From contig JAKEEU010000359.1 of NCBI GenBank assembly GCA_022616415.1, positions 16,956-80,955 of the forward strand: DNA of 64,000 bases. The letters are read 5' to 3'. Made by a program: the position numbers and the translations under genes. The notes beneath the pieces were generated by a model. That model was not told the origin of the DNA. It did not search any database and saw nothing but the letters and a program-made list of their open reading frames with translations. Of this stretch, positions 1 to 9,134 are shown one piece after another; the first letter of the stretch is position 1, and each line of letters opens with the position of its first letter. The DNA is from Candidatus Zhuqueibacterota bacterium. GTDB taxonomy: Bacteria > Zhuqueibacterota > Zhuqueibacteria > Zhuqueibacterales > Zhuqueibacteraceae.

Positions 1-764
1 AACCTATTGCCAATTATCGCCAACTCTGAATTTCCCAAATCAGCCGTGGAATAGCTGGAATTATCTATGGAAGCAAGATTACTCCAACTTTCGGAACTTT
101 GGTTCCATTTATACGTCTCGATTGGCCCGTAATTGCCAGGACTATTCGCAGTTTTTTTGTAAGCTAAAAAACGATCATTGATGGATGTTGTGACGGTAAT
201 ACCTGTAGAGTTGAATGAGGTTATGACATTTCCCCAACTCGTAAAACCCGAGGTGGTCCGACGTCTGTCCATAATATTAGCTTGGCACGACGCGAGAGAA
301 CCTGTATATTCACAAACTAAAATATGATTTGTTGAAAACCTAAAGAAAGAAGGTTTTTGGTTAGGGGCTCCAACCCCTGCGCTCAAGTTTTGCGCATCAT
401 ACCCATCAGGCAAAGAGTTCCCGGCTGGAAGCAATGTGAGTCTAAATAAACCCGGTTCCCAGGTTGAAAAATAGCCGGAATTCATGACATTAACCGGCAA
501 CTGGCCCGCCGAACTTGTTGCGTCACCATCAGATACTTCTAGGAGTGCGTCAGCCCCGTTTACCTTTTCGAATACAAAAGCTTTTCTTTTCCACGTATCT
601 AAAAAAGTTTTTGTTCCAAGGAATAAAGCATTCTCTGTTAGAAAAAGCTCAGGCAAATCAGAAACATCGTCGTCAAATGAGGGATGGTAATACTGGATAA
701 TATTATGCCAATTTTGAACAGCACTATCCCAAACGTAAACATAAAGGCTGTGTTGAATACCGGC
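1..764 (-). pseudogene. Frame-shifted continuation of the secreted YD/RHS-type protein (runs off the window)
   Basis: After the upstream reading frame stops at 724, another minus-strand frame is open from 764 to the window edge without a stop. Its translation (for example QHSLYVYVWDSAVQNWHNII, then a region with many Ser, Thr, Asn and Tyr) looks like ordinary coding sequence of a secreted surface protein. The two frames overlap at 724-764, and the next stop upstream in this second frame is at 765-767, so the switch must lie in that short interval. The shift equals one extra base, or two lost. The protein continues left of base 1, so its repeats and C-terminal domain are not visible. It may be a real inactivating frameshift, a programmed shift or a sequence error. 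Confidence 0.6.
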
Positions 765-1623
765 CTATTGTATCGATGATATAATCGAGATATGAAGCGC
801 GTGTGTACTGGGTTGGGTTGCTATCTTGTCTGGTGAGAGTGTCTAACTCCTGATAATAGGAAAATTGAATTTCATGTTTTCCGGTCACGTCGATTATTCT
901 GGTTAAATCCCATTGATAAGCAATGGCGCTTTCATTCGTAGCCGCGCTGCTGCCAATCCAATTGCCATAACGATGGACACAATGATTGGCGCTGTGAATG
1001 GCGTCGCTGCCAAAACCTGCGACGAATTGCCCGTTTTGTATTTGTCCGAATTTATATGTTACACCATCAGGACTGATCAATGTCCATCCGGTAATTTCAT
1101 TATTCGACATCGATCGCGTAACCAGCCAATATGGCGCTGTTTCAAGCTTGAAGTTGTTGGAGGTGTGGTCGCCAATACGAATCAGTTTGATGCGCTTGCC
1201 ATCAGGCAGTATTGCCACGTATTCATCGTCCTTTACATCCATCGTGCCATGTTGATTTGCGATGATCGTCCCCCAAATCAAGCTCCAACCAGCGCCCACC
1301 CAGCTTGCCTGTTGAATGTAATTCTCGTTGTTCATGATGTAGGCTACGTCACTGGAGTAGCTCAGAGCGATATTCAAATCCAACCCATTATGCCCCGGCA
1401 AGGAAACCAGAGGAACGGAGAGAGTGAGATCGCCCGTAAACTGATTTACCGAGGCGTCGACCACCCCAAGCTTGTCAAATAAACCCAATGATCCCTTAGC
1501 ATTGTTGGCAGCGCCACGAGAAGTTCCCGGGTCTTGGACGGCGGTTTCATCGGCAAAAATGAGAATCAACCCAAAACCGATCACTGACGCCATAGCCACC
1601 AATGGAACAATGAGCTTTTTCAT
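724..1623 (-). CDS. Secreted YD/RHS- or SpvB-type surface protein, N-terminal part (frameshifted)
   Basis: This open frame gives 299 residues. It starts with a Sec-type signal (MKKLIVPLVAMASVIGFGL) followed by a segment with the motif NQFTGDLTLSVPLVSLPGHN and LDLNIALSYSS. That pattern marks the N-terminus of RHS/YD-repeat wall proteins and SpvB/TcaC-like proteins. Later motifs (WVGAGWSL, DGVTYKFG, YQWDLTRIIDVTGKHEIQFSYY) fit the same family. The ATG has GGAG about 9 bases upstream. Family members usually exceed 1,000 residues; here the frame stops after IGRYSTQPLCLRLG, and the protein appears to continue in another frame (1-764). The role, inferred from the family, is a large surface or secreted protein with a variable C-terminus, possibly a toxin; the C-terminus lies outside the window. 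Confidence 0.75.
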   Translation of the reverse strand: MKKLIVPLVAMASVIGFGLILIFADETAVQDPGTSRGAANNAKGSLGLFDKLGVVDASVNQFTGDLTLSVPLVSLPGHNGLDLNIALSYSSDVAYIMNNENYIQQASWVGAGWSLIWGTIIANQHGTMDVKDDEYVAILPDGKRIKLIRIGDHTSNNFKLETAPYWLVTRSMSNNEITGWTLISPDGVTYKFGQIQNGQFVAGFGSDAIHSANHCVHRYGNWIGSSAATNESAIAYQWDLTRIIDVTGKHEIQFSYYQELDTLTRQDSNPTQYTRASYLDYIIDTIGRYSTQPLCLRLG

Positions 1624-1888
1624 ATACTTTTCTCCAAGGAAACTGAATAAACAACCGTTCGCCTCACACTCGAATTTGACCTAAGGAAAAAGCATTTTAC
1701 CGGAAAGAAGGACGAGAGAAGACCCCGATGCCAAGGCGTGATGCGTTATATCGCTCCTCCTGGTATCCTGGTTATTCTTTATTGCCACACTAGAAGAATA
1801 TACTTTTCACAAAATTTAGTTCCAAATCATGTTACAAAATCTTAACAAAAGATCACCAAATAAAAACTTGCGCCTTACGCCTCTCGTT

Positions 1889-4420
1889 TTACGCACTTGC
1901 CGCCCGCCATCTTGCCAAACGCCGGCGAACGGCGACATTCAATGATGGGGTGCTGCCGTTTTCCTCCCAATAAATTTCCAGCGCTTGCATGCCGGCGCAG
2001 GGGCGAATCACCACCCAGTTCGGCGAAGATCGATCCGTCGTCTCCTCCAGCCTGATACCGTCACTGAAAGCAAAATACAGGTTATCGTAAACTTCCACGA
2101 AGCGGCGCATGAGATAAGCCTTGGTTTCATCCGGGCAGGGCATTAGGCGATAGCCGAGCCTCGTGCTCGGCAACAGCGCTTCTAATTCCGCGCGAGTAGT
2201 TTTTGATAAGATTGACAGCAGATGAGCCATTGCCATCAAGGCATCCGCACAAGCAATGCCGTGGCGAGCGCCGGTTATGGCCTCATTCGCCGGGATCGGA
2301 AAGGCGATAGCGCCGCGGCCGTCAAAGCCAATGATGCGCGAGCCGTTTTTTGCGGCCCGCAAGCTGGCAGCCGTCAGCAAACATCCTTCGTATCGCCGCA
2401 CCGCCGTCTCCGCCGGTTGGCCGAGATACGGAAACAACCATCCGGCCACGACCTGAAGATGAGGGTCGTGCCCGGTGAGCAGCCGCGCCATCACGGCATC
2501 GCTGCTGCCGCGCGGCAGCACGCCGTGTTGCGGCAGCGCCAATTGGATTCTTTCGCAGACGCCGCCGAGCCAAATCCCGACGCCGACTTCGGAAGTGAGC
2601 GACTGCGCAAATATTTTTTGCGCGCTGCGCGTGTGCCGGCGAAAATCCCGAGACATGTCTACCGGAAACGCCTCGATCTGCGCCGGCCAGCCGAGCATAG
2701 CAAAGAATTGTGATACGATTTGCTCGGTTGCTGCGCCGACAACGCCGACGCGAGCCGGTATCGGCCGATCGAGAATGGTTTGAGGAAGCGGTGCAAACGC
2801 CGGCGGTGATTTATCTATAGAAGTACCCCACACGCCATTCAGCACCATGCGCAAATAGTCTTCGCGTACCATCGCCGTCTCGAGCAAGTGCAAATTGCCG
2901 GCCTTAGGCGCGTCGATCAAATCAATGCGCTCCAACGAGCAAGATTCCTCGGTGGTGAAATCCTCGGCGGAAGGATGCATCAAAGCCAGCCGGATGAGCG
3001 CGGCGTGGCGATCGGCGCCCAAATAAATGCCGCCGAGATAACGGCGCATTTGCAAAGCCCAGCGCGCGGCCGGCAGCGTGACCGACTCGAGCAAATAAAC
3101 TTCGCAGCCGGCCGAGAGCATGCCCTGCGCCAGCGCCAGCGTTAACGCCGAAAAGCGATCTTCTTCTTGTGTGGCCAAGAGCAGCGCCGGCGGCCGGTCG
3201 GATTCGGCATGCGCTTTCAGTTGCCGCAGCGCGAAGGATTTTCCCACCCAGCGCATCAAATCCGTGCTCATGCCGCCGCCAACCGAACCCAACAAGTTGC
3301 CGCCGTCGACAAAACGGCGGATGTAGCCGGTCGGCAAAACCCGCTTCGCCGGAACGGTTTCACCGGCGGCGATTTGCTGCTCGTTGCGAACTACCGCATT
3401 GGCCGCAACGATGGCCGCCGCGCCAACGCACCCGCGCTCGGCGATCACTGCGTGATGATGAACTTCCGCCTTTGCTTCGATCGTGGCGCCGCGCATAATG
3501 ATGGCCTCGTTCACCTGCGCCCCCGGTCCGACATGAACCTCGTCGAAAATCACCGCACTGCGAATTTTGGCGTGCGACTCGATGCGGCTGTTGGCGCCGA
3601 TTACCGAAGCTTCGAGATGCGCGTCGGGCGCAATCGTACACCCCGCGCCGATGAGTGAAGTCGAATCCACAAGGCGCTGTTTCTCTTCCGGCGCCAACAT
3701 AAGCGGTGCAAGCTCGCCGCGCAAATAATCGAGATTGGCCATGCGCAGATCTTCCGGCGTGCCCACGTCGCGCCAATAACCCTCGAGCGGAAAACCGAAA
3801 ATTGCGGCTTTGGCCGCGGCCAGCGGCGGAAAAACTTCCTGCTCGAAAAAAATCGGCCGGGCCTCATCCGGAATATGATCGAGCAGCTCCGGCTCGATGA
3901 GATAAATGGCCGCGTTGATCCAATCGCTGAAGACTTGCGGCCACGTCGGCTTTTCAAAAAAGCGGCGAATGCGCCCATCGCTCTCTCGCAGCACCAGCCC
4001 GTAAGGCAGCGGCGTGGTGATGGGATGCAGCGCCAGCGTCGCCATGGCGCGCCGGCGCTGGTGAAACGCCAGCATCCGCCGCAGCGGCAAGTCGGCGAGA
4101 ATGTCGGCAGAATAAATCAGCGTGGTCTCGTTGATGTGGCTGCGGGCGAATTTCACGCTGCCTGCCGTGCTCAAATCCTTGTCCATCACCACGTAGTCAA
4201 AAACGGCGTCGTGCGCTTTGCCGTCGCCGAGCGTCCGGATAAATCGCTCCGGCTGATAGTGCAGCAGGAAAACGAACTCTTTGACGCCTTGTGCGCGGAG
4301 ATTCAAAACAATCCGTTGCATGATGGGCAAATTGCCGACGGGCAGCAGCGGCTTCGGGCAGGTTAATGTAATCGGGCGCAGGCGGGTACCAAGGCCTCCG
4401 GCAAGTAGTAGGGCTTTCAC
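1889..4420 (-). CDS. Mannose-1-phosphate guanylyltransferase / phosphomannomutase-like fusion protein
   Basis: Three modules are visible. First is a nucleotidyltransferase domain of about 240 residues with the signature LLLAGGLGTRLRP...CPKPLLPVGN. Second is a left-handed beta-helix of hexapeptide repeats. Third is about 460 residues of phosphohexomutase fold. The first module should make an NDP-sugar, GDP-mannose by family. The mutase part is odd: where active enzymes carry the TASHNP phosphoserine loop, this one reads GGIYLGADRHAALIRLALMH, so mutase catalysis is doubtful. Such fusions are known in cyanobacteria and other phyla. A GTG at 4420 puts the start right before KALLLAGG, as in the family; an upstream TTG at 4462 would add 14 unconserved residues. 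Neither has a clear Shine-Dalgarno site. It follows glgC on the same strand, suggesting a nucleotide-sugar pair feeding the nearby polysaccharide locus. Confidence 0.85.
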   Translation of the reverse strand: MKALLLAGGLGTRLRPITLTCPKPLLPVGNLPIMQRIVLNLRAQGVKEFVFLLHYQPERFIRTLGDGKAHDAVFDYVVMDKDLSTAGSVKFARSHINETTLIYSADILADLPLRRMLAFHQRRRAMATLALHPITTPLPYGLVLRESDGRIRRFFEKPTWPQVFSDWINAAIYLIEPELLDHIPDEARPIFFEQEVFPPLAAAKAAIFGFPLEGYWRDVGTPEDLRMANLDYLRGELAPLMLAPEEKQRLVDSTSLIGAGCTIAPDAHLEASVIGANSRIESHAKIRSAVIFDEVHVGPGAQVNEAIIMRGATIEAKAEVHHHAVIAERGCVGAAAIVAANAVVRNEQQIAAGETVPAKRVLPTGYIRRFVDGGNLLGSVGGGMSTDLMRWVGKSFALRQLKAHAESDRPPALLLATQEEDRFSALTLALAQGMLSAGCEVYLLESVTLPAARWALQMRRYLGGIYLGADRHAALIRLALMHPSAEDFTTEESCSLERIDLIDAPKAGNLHLLETAMVREDYLRMVLNGVWGTSIDKSPPAFAPLPQTILDRPIPARVGVVGAATEQIVSQFFAMLGWPAQIEAFPVDMSRDFRRHTRSAQKIFAQSLTSEVGVGIWLGGVCERIQLALPQHGVLPRGSSDAVMARLLTGHDPHLQVVAGWLFPYLGQPAETAVRRYEGCLLTAASLRAAKNGSRIIGFDGRGAIAFPIPANEAITGARHGIACADALMAMAHLLSILSKTTRAELEALLPSTRLGYRLMPCPDETKAYLMRRFVEVYDNLYFAFSDGIRLEETTDRSSPNWVVIRPCAGMQALEIYWEENGSTPSLNVAVRRRLARWRAASA

Positions 4421-4498
4421 AGATGAATGCGCAGTAAATCCTAACGCGGACGGTATTGACAAGCAAAGTTCAGATAGGCAACGATTCAGCTATTTTTT

Positions 4499-4581
4499 GT
4501 AAGCGGATTGAGCGGATAAAGCAGATTTCAAAAGTTCGTTTGTCAGAAGCCTTATCTGCTCAATCCGTTTTATCCGCTTAC
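4499..4581. repeat. Imperfect inverted repeat with 28-base arms between glgC and the GMPP fusion gene
   Basis: Arms at 4499-4526 and 4554-4581 share the blocks GTAAGCGGAT, CGGAT and CAGAT in the same order, with the TGAG and AAAG spacer tetramers exchanged between arms. On the minus strand it lies just after the glgC stop, so it could act as a terminator or transcript-stabilising hairpin. Its CGGAT content resembles the hairpins at 29485 and 31555. Confidence 0.6.
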
Positions 4582-4599
4582 AGCTTTTGCTTTTTATGG

Positions 4600-5856
4600 C
4601 TATGAAACGGTTTCGCCGTCGGCAATCTCTGCCGCGCGAAAAGCGCTCGCGCCGGCTTGCGGATAAATGATGCAGTTCGTTCCGACAACGAGGTTGGGTG
4701 GAATTTGCGCGCCTTTGCCGATGATCGTGAGGCCCTCGCGCAAATGGTCGGAGAAACGCTGATTCGGCTTGCCGGCGTCGCCAATGCCGATCCGGCTGCG
4801 GCGGCCAGTGATGATTTCCTTGTCGGCAATGACGTGATCGAGCACCGCGTCCGGCTCGATCAGTGCATCGTGCATCACCACCGAATGCGCCACTTTGGCG
4901 CCGTGCAAAACTTTGACGCCGGGCGAGAGAACGCAGTTCGTCACTTCGCCTTCGATGACGCAGCCTTGCGAGATGAAGCTGTTGCTGACTTTAGCAGTGG
5001 GCAAAATACGCGTCGGCTGCCGATCACCGCGACGCCCCTCTTCTTCAAGGTTGGTATACACCTTCCAAGCGCTGAGGCGCAGCCCCGACTGCTCGGGGCG
5101 GAGCAAATCCATATTGGTGTGCCAATACGCGTGCAGCGTCCCGACATCCCGCCAATACCCGTCAAAAATATATGCGTAGACCTTGTGCGTGCGCAGGACG
5201 CGGGCGATAATATTCTTGCCAAAATCGTGCTCCGGAATTTCTTGCAAGCAATAAGAGAGAAAATCCGTATTGAACACGTAAATTCCCATTGAAGCCAGGT
5301 TGCTCCTGGCCTGCCTGGGCTTCTCCTCCCATTCCAACAGGCGGAAGTCGCCCTCCACGATGGCGGTGCCGAAGTGATGCGTTTGATCCCACGGCACGCG
5401 CATCATGCCGATGGTGAGATCGGCCTTCCGGCTTTTGTGGTAGGCCACCATCGCGCTGTAATCCATGTAATAAATGTGGTCGCCGGAAAGAATGAGCACG
5501 CGCTCCGAATCGTGGGTGCCGATGTAATCCATGTTTTGGCGGATCGCATCGGCCGTGCCTTTGTACCAATCCGAATCTTTCTCGCCGGTGCGCGGCGGCA
5601 AAATTTTCGCGCCGCGCATCCGGCCGATGAAATCCCACGCCTCGCCGTCGCCGATATGCTCCATCAGCGACAGCGGCTTGTATTGCGTCAGCACGCCGAG
5701 GTTGCTCAATCCGGAATTGCTCGCATTGCTCAACGTGAAATCGATGATGCGATACAAGCCGCCGAACGGCACCGCCGGCTTCGCGCGCGCCTGCGCTAAA
5801 ATATTCAGCCGGCTGCCGACGCCTCCGGCGAGGAGCATGCCGAGTGTTTTTCTCAT
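4600..5856 (-). CDS. glgC: Glucose-1-phosphate adenylyltransferase
   Basis: The enzyme makes ADP-glucose from ATP and glucose 1-phosphate, the first committed step of bacterial glycogen synthesis. The N-terminus has the nucleotide-binding loop GMLLAGGVGSRL, followed by RAKPAVPFGGLYRIIDFTLS and NSG, diagnostic for GlgC. GDGEAWDFIGRMRGAKILPP and VLILSGDHIYYMDYSAM (the sugar-nucleotide/Mg2+ region) follow. WRDVGTLHAYWHTNMDLL and a C-terminal hexapeptide beta-helix complete the fold. At about 418 residues it is normal length. The ATG at 5856 (MRKTLG) is preferred over an in-frame TTG four codons upstream. No other glycogen gene is in the window; its neighbour is the GMPP fusion, so it may also serve sugar-nucleotide supply. 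Confidence 0.95.
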   Translation of the reverse strand: MRKTLGMLLAGGVGSRLNILAQARAKPAVPFGGLYRIIDFTLSNASNSGLSNLGVLTQYKPLSLMEHIGDGEAWDFIGRMRGAKILPPRTGEKDSDWYKGTADAIRQNMDYIGTHDSERVLILSGDHIYYMDYSAMVAYHKSRKADLTIGMMRVPWDQTHHFGTAIVEGDFRLLEWEEKPRQARSNLASMGIYVFNTDFLSYCLQEIPEHDFGKNIIARVLRTHKVYAYIFDGYWRDVGTLHAYWHTNMDLLRPEQSGLRLSAWKVYTNLEEEGRRGDRQPTRILPTAKVSNSFISQGCVIEGEVTNCVLSPGVKVLHGAKVAHSVVMHDALIEPDAVLDHVIADKEIITGRRSRIGIGDAGKPNQRFSDHLREGLTIIGKGAQIPPNLVVGTNCIIYPQAGASAFRAAEIADGETVS

Positions 5857-6015
5857 GGGTTTTTTCAAGCTGGGTTTTAAAAAATAAACGCCGCCGCCCG
5901 GCTGGAGCGGCCGTTATGAATGCGTTTTTGCCATCTTTCAATATAACACAAAGTAAGTCTATTGCAAGTGTTTAATTTGGCAAGGTTGGGAAAATTGAAA
6001 GGCAACATGAAACAC

Positions 6016-6045
6016 AACACCCCAGGAGCCAGCTCCCGGGGTGTT
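6016..6045 (-). terminator. Hairpin downstream of the MATE gene, probable terminator
   Basis: Arms of 13 bases (AACACCCCAGGAG and CTCCCGGGGTGTT, one mismatch) surround a CCAG loop. The hairpin lies about 70 bases past the 3' end of the minus-strand MATE gene and upstream of glgC. The following minus-strand sequence is only moderately T-rich, so the intrinsic-terminator call is tentative. Confidence 0.5.
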
Positions 6046-6112
6046 CGTGCCCACCGTGTGCTGGAAAAAGTCTCAAAGCATTTTATTGTAAATCAGACAA
6101 AATTGCCACGCC

Positions 6113-7561
6113 TCACACTTGCTTCTCCTTCCATTTGCCGCGGCGAAAAATCAGGATGCCCACCACGGCGAGCAGCGATTCCGCAACGGTGATGGCGATG
6201 AAAACGCCGGTGGCGCCGATTTGCAATGGTATTGCCAGCAAGTAAGCCAAAGGAATCTGCACGAGCCAGTAGCACACCAAATTGATCAGCGTCGGCGTGT
6301 ACGTGTCGCCGGCGCCGTTGAACGCCTGCACGATGACCATGCCGTAGGCGTAAAACAGATAACCGTAGCTGACGATACGCAGACAGTCGACGGCGTAAGG
6401 CACGACGTTGGGATCGTTCGTGAAGATGACCACGAGCCGCTCGGCGAACAAAATAAAAACCAGCCCGACGCCGATGAGGAACAGCATGTTGCTGAAACCG
6501 GTGAGCCACACCGATTTCTCCGCCCGTTCGGGCTTTTTCGCGCCGAGATTTTGTCCCACCAGCGTGGCCGCGGCATTGCTCAATCCCCACGAGGGCAAAA
6601 TTGAAAACACGATGATGCGGATGGCGATGGTGTAGCCGGCCAACGCCGCGCTGCCGAACATCGCCACGAGGCGCGTCAGTCCAACCCAGCTCGCGGTCGC
6701 AATCAGAATCTGAAAAACGCCGCCAAGCGATACGCGCAGCAATTGCAGCATCACCGCCGGGGAAAGTCTCAGCGCGGTGCGATCGAGCAGGACGCGGCCT
6801 TGGCCGCGAAACAACACGTGAAGCTGATAGAGCACGCCGAGGCCTCGGCCAATGTTAGTCGCGACCGCTGCGCCCGTGACGCCAAGCTCCGGAAAGGGTC
6901 CGAGGCCAAGTATGAGGCACGGGTCGAGCACGATGTTTAAGGCGTTGGCGATCCATAACACGCGCATGGCAATGGCCGCGTCGCCGGCGCCGCGAAAAAT
7001 CGCGTTGATCAAAAATAGCAGCATGATGGTGGCGTTGCCGGCGAGCATAATCCTGGTGTACCCGGCGCCGGTCTCGACAATGCTTTCCGAGGCGCCCATC
7101 AGCGCAAGAATTTTTGGCGCGAAGATAATGCCAACTGCCGTAATCGGCAGCGACATGAAGATACCGATGGCGATGGCCTGCACGACCGCCACGACCGCGC
7201 CGGGGCGGTCTTTTTCGCCGATGCGGCGCGCCACCAAAGCAGTGGTACCCATGCTCAGCCCGATCGCCACCGCGTAAACCAGCGTGATGACCGATTCGGT
7301 CAAACCAACCGTCGCCACGGCATCGGCGCCGAGCTTGGCAACGAAGAAGACGTCGACAACGGCGAACACGGATTCCAGCACCATTTCCAAAACCATGGGA
7401 ATGGCGAGAAGGATGATCGCCCGTCCGAATCTTCCTTCGGTGAATTCCTGTTCCGATCCCCTAATGGCTTCGCGCAAATCTTTCCATAAAACCGCGAGCT
7501 TGCTTGAGCTCGACTGCGCCGGATAGGGTAAAGCCATTTCGTTTTCGATAGATTGACTCAT
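6113..7561 (-). CDS. MATE family multidrug/toxin efflux transporter
   Basis: This is an inner-membrane antiporter of about 482 residues, the normal MATE length, with about 12 hydrophobic segments and two similar halves. The first half has IPMVLEMVLESVFAVVDVFF and LGADAVATVGLTES, the typical MATE TM1-TM2 region. GLSMGTTALVARRIGEKD and, in the second half, LVGQNLGAKKPERAEKSVW are the matching loop motifs. The family exports cationic drugs or metabolites in exchange for Na+ or H+; the substrate cannot be read from sequence. An ATG at 7561 (MSQSIENEMALPYP) with AAGGGC upstream is preferred to a TTG-like extension of 54 residues that looks non-coding. It stands alone. Confidence 0.9.
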   Translation of the reverse strand: MSQSIENEMALPYPAQSSSSKLAVLWKDLREAIRGSEQEFTEGRFGRAIILLAIPMVLEMVLESVFAVVDVFFVAKLGADAVATVGLTESVITLVYAVAIGLSMGTTALVARRIGEKDRPGAVVAVVQAIAIGIFMSLPITAVGIIFAPKILALMGASESIVETGAGYTRIMLAGNATIMLLFLINAIFRGAGDAAIAMRVLWIANALNIVLDPCLILGLGPFPELGVTGAAVATNIGRGLGVLYQLHVLFRGQGRVLLDRTALRLSPAVMLQLLRVSLGGVFQILIATASWVGLTRLVAMFGSAALAGYTIAIRIIVFSILPSWGLSNAAATLVGQNLGAKKPERAEKSVWLTGFSNMLFLIGVGLVFILFAERLVVIFTNDPNVVPYAVDCLRIVSYGYLFYAYGMVIVQAFNGAGDTYTPTLINLVCYWLVQIPLAYLLAIPLQIGATGVFIAITVAESLLAVVGILIFRRGKWKEKQV

Positions 7562-7767
7562 GATAAAGCCCTTAAATGACGTATGGGCGCTTTGCTGAAT
7601 AGCCACCAATGCCTTGGTGAAAAGCTTCATGCAAAACGCGAAAAAATTCTTTGGGTTGATTGTGCCGCTAAATGGGAAATCGGAGAGAGTTTTGGGGCGT
7701 GAACGAAGGGAGAGGAAAAACAAAAATTCAATACGGGCTTACAAAGCCCGAGACTGAGAAATCTTTC

Positions 7768-7878
7768 TCAGCAAATCTCATATCGTCCCGCCGCCTGCGC
7801 TCTCCTCCCAAAAATGAAATCGCGAAAATACGGCGTCATCAGTTTGATCGAGACCCCGACTACAAATGCGGTTTTCAT
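7768..7878 (-). CDS. Possible small protein of 36 residues
   Basis: The ATG has a good AAGGA site about 8 bases upstream (AAGGAATGAACG ATG). It encodes a short basic peptide starting MKTAFVVGVSIKLMTPYFRD with no family I recognise. It lies in the 300-base gap between the MATE gene and the MFS remnant, where nothing else is evident. It could be a degraded gene start. Confidence 0.25.
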   Translation of the reverse strand: MKTAFVVGVSIKLMTPYFRDFIFGRRAQAAGRYEIC

Positions 7879-8026
7879 CGTTCATTCCTTATTATTATTG
7901 ATTGTGTAAAATTGAAGCTCAACAGCCTTTTGGATTTATCCCAAAGAAGCTGCTGTTAAATTTTTCATTATACGTCAGACAGCCCCAAAAAGTTCACGGC
8001 ATTTTGAAAAAATTTATTTGGTTTCC

Positions 8027-8341
8027 TTACAGCGCGAAAAGCGGCCAGATCAACAGCGGCGACGCCGCGAGTGCGAATCCGGTATAAACGACGGCGAAGA
8101 TGAGAAAGCCAAGCCGCATGACGCGGCGGCGTCCGAGCCGATCCGAAAGTATGCCGGCGGGAGCGGCAAGCGCCGCGAAGGCGAGATTGTAGACGACGTA
8201 AGCGAAAATTGCCAAAGAGATCAAAAAAACTTTACTCGCGACCGGTAATTCCTGGCCATCTTGCTCGGCGCGCCGGGAATAATTCCGGATTTTAAAAAAT
8301 CCGTTATAAAAAGTATTCCCCTTCGTCGCTCTTTGATTCAA
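8027..8341 (-). pseudogene. Remnant of an MFS transporter
   Basis: About 100 residues match the start of the second half of a major-facilitator transporter. A hydrophobic helix (SLAIFAYVVYNLAFAALA) is followed by the loop APAGILSDRLGRRRVMRLG, which is the hallmark D-R-x-G-R-R motif, and by one further helix. A complete MFS protein has about 400 residues and 12 helices; here both the first half and the last four or five helices are missing, with a stop right after LIWPLFAL. No flanking frame supplies the missing parts. It is best read as a decayed gene. Confidence 0.6.
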
Positions 8342-8405
8342 AAAAAAGCGACGCCGAACGAGATTGTAATCGCAAAACGTTCAAACTTTGCGCTCCGAGA
8401 ATCGC

Positions 8406-9119
8406 TCAACGAGAACCGGAACGGCTGGTGTAGGCAGCCACGGGCGCCGGTGTTTCGGTCGTTGCTTTGCTGCTCGCGACTTTATCCGGTATCGAGGCCG
8501 ATCCCGTCAAGCTGGCCAAAGATTGTTTGACCTGGAACTGGAGGCGCGCGCTTCTTTGCAGGGCCGTGGGAAAATCCTGTTGGGCCATGAGTTTGTGCAG
8601 AATGTCCAGTTCTTCTCGATAGCGGCGCACACGATGGGTGTAGATGTCGTACCGGTTCTGGTCGATATAGCTCTGGCGCGGCAGGCCGGCCATCATGCCA
8701 CCGAGGTTGTTGATATCGGTGAGCAGCGTCGCCACCTGGTGCTGGCATTCTTGCTGCGCTGCCTGGCGTTTTTGCAAAAAGGCAACACTGCAACTGTCCA
8801 GCGTTTGGCTGATGCTGTTCAGATATTGGCTTGCCATCTCGAAGCGGTTTTTGCGAATAAATTTGCGCGCCTCTTCAAGCTGGCGCCGGGCATTGGCAAG
8901 CTCGTAAGTGAGATAGGCATCGGCCCCACTGCTTTCCAGCTTGGACAGCAGACTCTCAGCCTGGTTCAATTGTTCACTTGGTGAAGTGGCACAAGCGACA
9001 ACGAACAGGGTCAAGAGCGCCCAAAGGGCCTTGAGCGCCCACCAACCCCCGACTTTCCACAGCGTTTTTCGGAAGGGAAATCGGCGCCGGCGAGCGGCAC
9101 GGAATAATTCTGCACGCAT
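8406..9119 (-). CDS. Envelope lipoprotein with DUF4398-like helical domain
   Basis: The product is about 237 residues. A basic N-terminus and hydrophobic stretch end in a lipobox (LFVVAC, lipidated Cys43), so it is probably anchored in an outer-envelope leaflet. The segment after it (SPSEQLNQAESLLSKLE ... LTYELANARRQLEEARKFI) has the alternating A/L/E helical pattern of DUF4398 proteins, which often sit beside OmpA-like proteins. A coiled region continues to about residue 190, and the C-terminus is low complexity (Ser, Thr, Ala, Pro). The start at 9119 is chosen because GGAGG lies 8 bases upstream. Function is unknown; an envelope-structural role is inferred. Confidence 0.7.
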   Translation of the reverse strand: MRAELFRAARRRRFPFRKTLWKVGGWWALKALWALLTLFVVACATSPSEQLNQAESLLSKLESSGADAYLTYELANARRQLEEARKFIRKNRFEMASQYLNSISQTLDSCSVAFLQKRQAAQQECQHQVATLLTDINNLGGMMAGLPRQSYIDQNRYDIYTHRVRRYREELDILHKLMAQQDFPTALQRSARLQFQVKQSLASLTGSASIPDKVASSKATTETPAPVAAYTSRSGSR

Positions 9120-9134
9120 GATTTGATCCTCCAT

